From contig JABVXV010000030.1 in assembly GCA_013365325.1 (NCBI GenBank), positions 310,001 through 374,000 on the forward strand: 64,000 nucleotides of DNA, written 5' to 3'. Shown here one piece after another: positions 29,197-38,220 of this stretch; the stretch's first letter is position 1, and the number at the start of each line of letters is the position of its first letter. This DNA comes from Dipetalonema caudispina. Taxonomy: Eukaryota > Nematoda > Chromadorea > Rhabditida > Onchocercidae. The notes beneath the pieces were generated by a model that saw nothing but the letters and a program-made list of their open reading frames with translations, was not told the origin of the DNA and made no database searches. Made by a program: the position numbers and the translations under genes.

Positions 29197-30883
29197 TTAA
29201 AATAAAAACAAATCAATCCTGGAGTCAAATAAAGCACGCATGCAGCATGTTTCTGGTGTAAATCCACCCGCATATCTACTCCCACTAATTTGTAAGACAT
29301 GCTGCAAATATCCCATCCGTGATAAATCCTCAGGCTTTGGAAGTGATGGTCCATTGATAGGAAGCTCTGGCGCATGATATACAAATGGTGCACCACTGAT
29401 GCGAACTAATGCAAAAGATGCTGTATCGAGACGTTTCTGCTGAGCTTCTGCAATTAGAATGATTTGTACATTAAAGAATGCAAGAGAAAACAGAAATAAC
29501 TTCTTAAGTTAAATTGTGTTACAATTGAAAGGGGAACTTGACATTCATTAAAAGTTCCCAAAAGAGATCTGAAGCAACTTATTTACAGCCAAAGAACTGT
29601 CCAGAAAATACAGGACTTATATAAATAATAGACAATCTCGAATAATCAATTAAACTGATATTTCATCCCTTACCCATTTTAGATTTCTTTCGCCTTGCAG
29701 CTTCTTCTTTCTCTGCAAGTTCTGCTTCAATCTGTCGCTTTCTTTGACGATCCAAAATTACTTCTGCAGGCAAATCGGACTCACGAAGTTCGTCAATTAT
29801 TGCCTTAGATTTGTTTGAACTAGATACTTTTGCAGACAATTCCTGAAAATTTCATAGAACTAATCACTTGCAGAGATTATGGAACAATTCAGTCCCAATC
29901 AAAAGAAAGTACTAACTTCATCTCCGGCGCCCTCTACAGCATGTTTTTTTCTTTTCTGCTCTTCTTCCAACATTTGAAGGATCCAGACTTGATCTTCGTC
30001 GAGCTAAAAAGGATTTTTTTGCAAGCCTGAGTCCAAAACAGGCGGCTAAACTAATAATCTATTGAATAACCATTAGGGTAGATCTTCTCTAAAACACTAC
30101 CGATCATTTCGCATAATACAAAACAAAAATATTTGTTACTGATTTCCCACATCAGTAACAAATATTCTTGTTTTGTATCATATTAAATAATCGGTAGTGC
30201 TAACAAAACACTATTGTACTTTGCGTTTATTTCTTTCGATGAGTTCACTGTTTTCCACTTTAAAGCGGTTGACTTCAGCTTCTGTCTCCTCAACATCAAT
30301 ATTATAGGTCAAATTCATCACAATCGTTTCAACTCGTTCCAAATAATTATTGAAATCGCGTAGCGTTGGAAAATCCACTCGTTTCAAGTTGTAAATCTAA
30401 AGATGACTGACATATGCAAAGGATTTGACAAAAAGTTAATAAAATGAGAACGTGATATGATTGCAAGAATTTCCATTTTTTCTACTGAAACAACCAAATA
30501 TTATGGACTTGATATAAAACTGAGAAAGATAAGATTACCTTTCTGAGCTTTTTACGAATATGATTTTCTTTTTCCACCATAGGGTCATCAAAAATTTGTT
30601 CCCAGAACCCTTTTCTCCATAAAATTTTTCCACACTGCGGGCAAGGACCACTGTTTCGAGCAAATAGATTTTCCACACAATTCCTATAATTGCCAGATGT
30701 GAAGAAACACCACAATGAACTCCAGTTATATGATTATAATCTAAAATATTTCTCACATTAACTACTGATCGAATCATGCGAATTAAACCTCTACCTGCAC
30801 AGCGGATGACCACATTCATTAATCATCATCAGCATTGTTCGATTATTGTACTCCTTAGCTTTACATTTCGGACATTCGCGCAT
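29197..30883 (-). CDS. MNAT1: CDK-activating kinase assembly factor MAT1
   Basis: RING protein that stabilises CDK7-cyclin H and tethers it to TFIIH. Six exons on the - strand: 30795-30883, 30539-30683, 30220-30396, 29917-30003, 29674-29842, 29197-29447; 918 nt, 305 aa (human 309), all in phase. The C3HC4 RING is residues 4-47: C4, C7, C24, H26, C29, C32, C44, C47. It is followed by FEDP-like FDDPMVEKENHIRKKL, the DFPTLRDFNNYL helix, a charged coiled coil (about 110-190) with ESDLPAEV, and a C-terminal domain with PEDLSRMGYLQHV and YAGGFTPETC. The ATG must be this one because the first zinc ligand is residue 4. It begins only 31 bp after the LYRM4 stop codon, with no pyrimidine-rich acceptor between, so both are probably made from one transcript. 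The intron 30004-30219 contains a 105-bp palindrome. Confidence 0.96.
30095..30199. repeat. 105-bp imperfect palindrome in a MAT1 intron
   Basis: Two arms of about 49 bp around a 7-base spacer (30144-30150). The inner 13 bp (ATTTGTTACTGAT and its inverse) match perfectly, as does CACTACCGAT at the outer end; scattered mismatches lie between. It could fold as a long intronic hairpin in the pre-mRNA. Size and structure suggest a small inverted-repeat (MITE-like) element. Confidence 0.85.
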
Positions 30884-30914
30884 TTTATACTTTCACAGTG
30901 ATTCCTTTATCAAG

Positions 30915-31705
30915 TTACCAAGCGGGTTCTTTATCACTACTTTTCCTCTCCACCACAAGTTTCGATGTAGGATAACTTTGATATAAAGCAGACTGACGAC
31001 GAATTACTTGCAATAATTCCTCACACTTCTGAAAAAGGACATATTTCAAAATCTGACTTCAAATAGCCTATCTTTTGGTGAAAGTACTGAAGCAACATAA
31101 AGTACTGAAGTACTGAAGGTGAACGTACTGAAGCATCATATCTGCTGAAGACAGATTACAGTGCTACCAGATCTTCGTATACTTTCTGATTATGCTAGTT
31201 TCAATGCTTGACGATTATTTAAAATGAATAATGAATGAAGCTTCATAATGATTAGGACGAATATCCCAAATCACAATTCGGCAAACTATTTGTAGAGAAG
31301 ACCCATAAAATTTTAGATTACGAAGACAACAGATACCGCATGAAATTCGGCTTGTGAAATGCTGTTGTTTTTCAGAGCTGCCGTAAAGTGGTCACGTATT
31401 CTCCGTTTGAAAAACTCCCGATAATTATATTGTGGAAACTGAAAAGCACAGCGCAGAGCAATAATTTACGAACAGATGAGTAGGAAATTCATCTTTTTAG
31501 CAACTCCAGAAATGAATTGAAGTATCGATTTAGGAATAATCTTTGTGAGCAACCGACCGTCACTTGTAGGGAATGGGACACGTAATCCCAGTTAGCAAAG
31601 ATGTCACTTTTGAAATGATAACGTGTGATACTGAAGTACCTGTGAAGCAGACCGCAACAACTGTTTGTAGAGATAGATCCAACCGGCCTGCGAAATGCTT
31701 CCCAT
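30915..31705 (-). CDS. LYRM4: LYRM4 / ISD11, mitochondrial Fe-S assembly factor
   Basis: Small mitochondrial protein that stabilises the cysteine desulfurase NFS1 together with acyl carrier protein. Three exons on the - strand: 31640-31705, 31337-31438, 30915-31028; 282 nt, 93 aa (human 91), in phase. Key motifs: the N-terminal LYR tripeptide is LYK here (residues 12-14, in IYLYKQLLRSA), then FPQYNYREFF-RRIRDHF, and the C-terminal VIRRQSALYQSYPTSKLVVE, matching the family's VIRRQ...LYSTDKLIIE. A GCATTTAG acceptor about 45 nt upstream of the ATG could take the spliced leader. The next gene, MAT1, starts 31 bp after this stop, so the two look like an operon. Confidence 0.92.
31084..31133. repeat. 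GTACTGAAG repeat in a LYRM4 intron
   Basis: Four exact copies of GTACTGAAG at 31084, 31102, 31110 and 31125, irregularly spaced, inside the intron 31029-31336. Seen directly; probably simple-sequence expansion. Confidence 0.85.
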
Positions 31706-32284
31706 CCAATTTGATCACAGCAACCCTTCCGGTCAGCTCCTAAATGCGAAAACACTTCTTCCTTTCCATCTTTTTCCGCTTAATTTCATCATACATTATC
31801 TCAAGTTTCTATCACTCTTCCATACCCTCTCTTCTTTTCTTTTCGTCATTACATAATTAAATCATTCGCACAAGTACCTCCTTTCGCAAATTACTTTTAT
31901 TTCTCCATTTCTCTTCATCGCACATATTGTATTCATTGTTAACAACTTCTCTCGATCTTTGTCTCTCTTTTCAAACACACTCCCTCTATCTCCTATCATT
32001 CTCTCATCAACCTCTCAACCTATCACATCCAATCGCTATTGAACCCGTTTCGTCTATTACAACATAGCGTTAATTCGATTAGGCCACCGATTTCTCGGGA
32101 TGTTTGTTATCTCCCGGGGATTTGATTATGTTACTGAATGAAGTACTGGAAAATCTTCCTTCAAGTATTCTAAACCGAGTAGTACATAAAGCAACTGAAT
32201 TCATGTTATGCCTTTTCTCTCAATATGTTATTTATGATAAATTGAATTGACTAAATAGAATTAACTTTTAATTATTATTGCTAT
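31706..32284. other. Pyrimidine-rich intergenic stretch upstream of LYRM4
   Basis: From about 31,755 to 32,030 the + strand is strongly C/T-rich (for example CCCTCTCTTCTTTTCTTTT), so the template for the - strand genes is purine/pyrimidine-asymmetric. It lies directly upstream of LYRM4 and may be part of its promoter. No exon seen. Confidence 0.4.
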
Positions 32285-32960
32285 ACTTTCATTTCGATGA
32301 ACTCTTGGAAAACATTTTCTAGGCAAAAAATTGTTGAAATGCTTGAACCCCAATTGACAAGAGATCAGTTAAGCAAGTTTATAGCTTCGTAATCCAATTC
32401 ATTCGTTGATACTGTGACTGGCCGTTATCACGGACCAGAATTGAATTTTATCTATTGACTAATGTTAGCTAGAGACGCCGAAATTTTCACGTACATCTCA
32501 TTGTTCCATATCTCAGATGTAATGATGTCACCGGAAGTCAGAAAACTGCAGTGGATCATACTGACATGAGACACCAAACAATGATCATAACTTTTGCTTG
32601 GTGTTAGGATGTAGGAAATATTTCGAGCTTCATCTCTCTCCAACCACTAAAATGGTTATTGCCCCTTATCAAACCATTTCTTGACTGTTTTGTGACGTGC
32701 TACGGAATTTACTTTCCCTAAGACACCACAACCCAGTCAAGAAATGGTTCGTTGTTGTTACAGAGAATCATTATACGTTTTGGTGTACTGATAGAGCTTG
32801 TTCACTTCTCCAGTTTGTTTTAAATATCACAGAATATTCGACATTCAGTTCTTTCACACCTTCCTTTGTTATGAGATCAGTTTCCATGATTGATCCCCAA
32901 CTATTCATTGTCAATTTCTGATAGCCTGTCAGGACTTTCCTCTTCTCAAAACTTGAACTG
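32285..32960 (-). mobile_element. Decayed mariner-family transposase
   Basis: Broken reading frames on the - strand follow a mariner transposase in order. About 32,800-32,960 has a stretch like the end of the DNA-binding domain and YLKQTGEVNKLYQY (family HLKQIGKVKKL-KW). About 32,730-32,770 has NNNEPFLDWVV (family NKNDPFLDRIV, just before the first catalytic Asp). About 32,500-32,640 has ERDEARNISYILTPSKSYDH and then IHCSFLTSGDIITSEIW (family GLIHYSFLNPGETITSEKY). About 32,290-32,400 has NELDYEAI and ENVFQEFIE (family NELGYEVL, AENAFQEFIE). Frameshifts and stops separate the blocks and the first catalytic Asp block is missing, so it is inactive. Terminal inverted repeats were not identified. 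It lies between TRRAP and LYRM4. Confidence 0.78.
32672..32749. repeat. 16-bp perfect inverted repeat inside the mariner relic
   Basis: AACCATTTCTTGACTG at 32672-32687 is the exact reverse complement of 32734-32749, with 46 bases between. The right arm encodes the PFLDW block of the transposase relic; the left arm lies where the catalytic Asp block should be. Confidence 0.9.
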
Positions 32961-33286
32961 TCACCGCGCTGTACGTTTGTTAACATTCTCTAGATGAAAT
33001 ACGCTATTGGCGTTGTGAGCTATCCTTAACTCTGACGAGCGGCATATTTGAAATAGTGAAGAAATTAGTTGAATTTATGTTTCAAAATAAGTGGCAATCA
33101 GTAATCACTAGGAAAACAGAAGGCGAGAAATATGTATCAAAATGACATCTCCCAAAATAAAATAGCAAAATAACGCTAACAACGCGAAAGCGCAGTTGTT
33201 TTTACACAAACCATCGCATTTATAAAACTTGATTTGCTTGCCATTTGGCCGAAGTAAGCATCTGACGAGCGCTGCAAATTATTATC

Positions 33287-33292
<6 letters not shown>

Positions 33293-33321
<29 letters not shown>
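33293..33321. repeat. (AT)n microsatellite
   Basis: 29 uninterrupted bases of alternating A and T between the mariner relic and TRRAP. Confidence 0.95.
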
Positions 33322-33322
<1 letters not shown>

Positions 33323-34590
33323 CTTTGTATTTACAATATACAGCGCTTTAGTTCTAAATATGCATTTGAGTATCAACGGACTAAGTTACAGGTAACTATT
33401 GCACCAGCTCCTTCATATATTGCTATTAAGGTAAAAGGATGAATGATAACACAAATGATTCCAAGATTTATTCTTGATTTTCATCTTCGACGACGCACCA
33501 AACACTCTCTCCTTTTGTACATATTGGCAAACGATGTATAAATTCAAAACTTTTCTGGTTCAAAATTTGAAATTAGGTTCGGTCGATATTTACATTAACA
33601 GGACACCGTTAATCCTGTCATAATCACTCTCCTTTTACTCTGCATATAAAAAAAATTTCTTTCTAAAACACTTCATCTCGAGCAAAAGTGAACAAACCAG
33701 GATTAGTGAACAAACGAGAATTATCAATACAGATTTCCCTTTCTAATAATATTTCACAAGTTTTGGGGTGCATCGGGGGATAAAGATATTTGAAAGAGGA
33801 GAAAACATCAAGAATCAACAGTTTCAGTGTCTTTGAAATGAGTGCTAACATCAAAGCATCTACACAAATGGGAAAGACACTCTACTTCAATCGATATAAA
33901 ACATTATTAACTAAGTCTAATAATACCTGGATGATTTCGAACAAGTTACAAAACACAAACTCAACAATTATATACAAGGACGCCGATTCATATGCAAAGG
34001 TATGGCCTACCTGTGTATGAGATCAAAGAAAGACTTAAGTTACAAGCAAAACAGCAGAACATTAATATTGACTGTGACAATTAGGCGGAATTTCCCAGGA
34101 AGTAGTAATAAATAACGAACGGAACAAATGCAAGAGCGGTAAAATGGCATTTCAACAGTATCATTTGCAGAAAAAAGAACGGTAGTTGTTCAATGATACA
34201 CACCAAGTGTTTTTTCTTACCTTTCACAAAATCCATAATTCAGGAATTTGCTTTTTCCTATCAGAATTTAAGCAATATATTCGTTCAGTAGGACTTAACG
34301 ATCATATCGCTAGACATACCGCATACCAAATCCATTCTATCATTTTATGTAAGAAAAACGGAAAGGAAGTTATAACTGTCAAAGACACAGTAATTTTGCT
34401 GAAAACCGAAACTATATCATGTATAGGAAATCGTCCAAATGAAAAAAATTATCGGAAGCAATCAATATTTCAAAAAATTACACTCGAAAATTTCAAGAAA
34501 TGGAACAAAAACAAAAAACCTGAAAATATTATGAAATGAAGATCGAAGATACAGAAATTATATCAAAGATACAGAAATTATGATAAAAAT
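33322..34590. other. Region downstream of TRRAP
   Basis: About 1.3 kb with the TRRAP 3' UTR at its right end. Two + strand open frames (33790-34020 and 34186-34539, the latter 117 codons) show no recognisable family and no clear splice context, so they are not called as genes. A direct repeat of AAGATACAGAAATTAT (34546-34561 and 34566-34581) sits just past the TRRAP stop. Confidence 0.45.
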
Positions 34591-37500
34591 TCAGAACCAA
34601 GGATGCAAGCGTGGATCCAAACGTGCTAAATTTTCGTCTCTGCGTGCCAATTGCGTTAATTGAGCAACATATTCAGCCAAGTTTTCTATTTTATACAGAT
34701 CTGGAAGATACTTTTCTTTTCTCGTCTTACATTACTAATAAGTTTTGTTATAGATACGAACAAAAAACTTCATGTTTTTAAAGAGAATTAGGCATTATTT
34801 CTGAAGAGAGTAGGAAGAGGAATATTACCTCAAACGAAGTCCGTACAAATCAAATAAGTAAGTGACAACATAAGGAAATGAATAGAAAACTAACCATTCA
34901 ATCTTTTCTCCAATAATTTTCCGGCATTTCGTGCTAACTTAAAAATTTCCGCCGCAGGCAGTTTTCTCTGACGTGAGAATGCATCCCAAAGAAAAAGCTG
35001 AGCGTAGGTGACAATCTTCCGTGCGTGTAAACATCGAATTGTTGCAACTATTGAACAGTTGTAGTGACCTAAATTTTGCAAATAATAAAATAAAGCAGTC
35101 AACTCTAAGTTCAAAAAATCAGTGTTTCGTAACATATAAAGGTGAGAGTAAACCAAATTAATCCAGCTGATCAGCTGACTAGTCTAACGACTAACTTTTT
35201 TTTTACTTTATGACAACCATTAATATGAACCTTCGACAGAGAGGCCCAGAAACTTATGCAAATTTGGTGACATTCTGTACGGTACTACTCGATCAACTTC
35301 AAGTTCCACTGAAATTTCACAAACAATATTAAGAAATAATTAAAGTTATAACTTATGGAGAAACAAGTTTCATACATTAACTATATCAGAGCTCTCTTCC
35401 CAGAATAATTCCGTTCACAAATCCTAATATAACCCAACAAATGTTGAAATCATTATTTTAAAAAACAAAACATACAAGTTTGAGGCTTTAATCCAAAGAG
35501 ATAATCGACATTCATTGTTTGTCCCGTCCTTGTATTCAAACAAAGGCCACTCACCGTTGCCGGATTGAGATGAAGAATATACTCACAAATGGAAAGCACG
35601 GACATGTTTAATGCGACCTATGTTCAAATTTTTGAACAAATCAACACAAATAATGTTATCATGAATATTAAAAGATGTTACTCAAATAGCATTTGAATTA
35701 TCATATTTCGAACTTTAAGGACCAATTTCGGAGTAATCAAGGGCTTTTATTATGTCTATATGATTTTCTTATATCCCCCTTCAATAATAGTGATTCGTTA
35801 ATATTCGTTTAGGGTATGAAAGAGATCAGTGAAGAAAGGAGATTAAAAAATGTTTCTAACAGTTTTACATATGGACTCAACTACTTCTATAACGTATCCA
35901 AATATCAGCGTAACGCATCAGACATATTCCAGTATTAAGCCAAACCTGCTTTCGAAGGGTGTAGTAGTGCGTAGGGTCCTCATAACGAGGGATGATCCAT
36001 TTCGAAAGCGAATCAATCGGTAATATATTTTCCGAATTCATATGATGAAACTCGTTAAGCAATAGCTGATCCGTTATATCGGTGGATTTTGAGATACGGT
36101 CATAAAACCTGCAAATCTGATGTATATTCAACATGTTTCATTCAGATACTGACTTATGCCTTGAAGCCAGTCATTTATCAGTTTTTTTCGCAGAAAATTG
36201 TCGATCTAGAAATGAAAAAAAAATCCACTAAATTATTTTAAAAAGTTTTGATTTTTGTTGGAGAAATCGATATTTTTTTCTAGAGTTAAAACAGATTCAG
36301 GGTTTAGTTATTCGTTTTGGTACAAGAAAACGACAGACAGTAGGCCATCATTCTGGAGTGAAAACAGCAATACAGCAAATTTCAACATAAGGTTGGAAAT
36401 TTCTTCTTGCAATGATTTTTTTTTTATTTTTCACAGCAGCGAAGTGTTTTTACAGTGTATCCACGAAATAGTTTCAAATTCCTTTTACATTTAAATAATT
36501 TTCTATAGATTTTACAAACTTTAACTGTTATAACATTTTTTGAATGTAGCTAAAGGCTCACCTCTCGATCAGTTTCGCTGAAGAGGATGTATCGGTTTTG
36601 TTTTTTAAAATCGCATTTAAAATTTCTTCAAATGTATAAAGAGAATTCATTTTATTAGTGCATTCCAACAATGTCATGTCACCGATGTATGCAAAATGAG
36701 GCACTGGTAATTGCAGGAATCGTCGACATGTTTCCTGGAAAAATTACGTCAGTACCTGATCTGTGTTTTATTCATTAAAGCAAATAACAAAGCAAAATAG
36801 TTAACTAGTACTGAAATCTTTTCTGATTAATTTAAAGAGTTAAAAGATTGTCTTAAAAAAGGAAGAAATTTAAATGGAAAAGCAAAATAAAATTAGTAGT
36901 AAAATAATAAAATGAATTACACACAACGAAACATAAAACTAAAACAGCGGTAAGATTAAGATCTGAAAACTTCGACCTTCTCCTTTGTAAGAAAATGATT
37001 GATCAGTGCAAAAAGCTGGTGCATTCCAGGAGTATTCCGATTTGCATCATAGTGTTTAGTTAAATAATAACAGTACACCTGGAAGACATTACACTGGTTT
37101 CATTACTTCTTCAGATGTTGAGGAGAAAGAAAGAATTGTTAAGTTAAAAAAGAAAAATAAGCAGATGAAAACATGAACAACACGCAGTTTTACCATGTCC
37201 TTTTGTCTACGTCCGTCGAAACTTAGCTCTTAGCAGGATTTTTTGTTCTCATCTCTCAAGAATACTCATTTAGAATATTAATCCTCAAATCTACATAAAA
37301 TAAAAACGTACTCTCCCACTAAGTGCACGGACAGAAATGCGACGTGTAATGACATCGGCCCTTCGTATCACAAAGTAATAGGGCATGAAGCGATAGATAA
37401 TTGACGAAAACTCTTTGCTCTAAAAACGAATAAATTGAGAATTATGAACAAGTAATAGTTAAACAATTTATAAGCTTTCAAGGAAATGCAAACCGTAATA

Positions 37501-38220
37501 ACGACCACAAACAAATACATGATTTAATTCCTTGCTAGACGTATATTCACATTTTTATATCCCAAAACAAAGTTTAGTAGAGATAAAAGATTAAGAAAAT
37601 GCTTTCGAAACAAGTGTACCTTTGCCGCATAGTGTCCATTGAAAATCTCAACATTTGCAATCTTAGATGAATACGATGCCAGAACCTGACTGATATTTCG
37701 TATCAATTTTTTACTAAAAAAGATTAAAACTGTAAAAGGGGATATATATCTCTAAGAATATCCGCCTCTCATCCTATTCATACCAGTCATAACGTTATAT
37801 CACTATTCATACCAGTCATAACGTTAAATAATAATTTTTGATCTTAAAGACACTTTGTTCTAAGATTAATTAAACTAATATCATTTTTCTGAACTATGAC
37901 CAAGCTACAGCTATTGTCTCACACTTTCTTAAAAAATCTGTTTCATAACATCTGGCTGACCGACCCAGTGTTTTTGTTTTTCAATTATTTTCGTTTTAAC
38001 TGCTTTATTTAACTGCAGCACTTTACTGCTGAAGATAAAAAGGGCAATTTTAAGATTGAAGACAAAGTAACCTTGGCAATTTATCGAATTTTGCAGCCAG
38101 TAATGATGACCATTTCACAACAATATTCAGTACGTCCGTCAACTTGTCGTTCCTTTCTTTTTGAATATCGAAATCAGATTCAATGTTTTGCGCACACTTT
38201 TTTATGTCCTGAAAGAAACA
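34591..38220 (-). other. TRRAP C-terminal pseudokinase and FATC region
   Basis: Exons for the PI3K-like domain and FATC. The catalytic loop of active PIKKs (GDRHxxN, then DFG) aligns with exon 35476-35617, where the sequence reads HLNPATVSGLCLN, then NVDYLFG. The catalytic Asp/His/Asn positions and the DFG motif are lost, as expected for TRRAP/Tra1. FATC is exons 34895-35068 and 34591-34700, ending in the conserved aromatic PWF. Other exons with family similarity lie near 38.1, 37.7, 37.4, 37.05, 36.65 and 36.2 kb. Confidence 0.85.

Noticed and set aside
32452..32986. Two - strand open frames of 63 and 71 codons as separate small genes.
   Set aside because: They are frames of a decayed mariner transposase, interrupted by stops and frameshifts.
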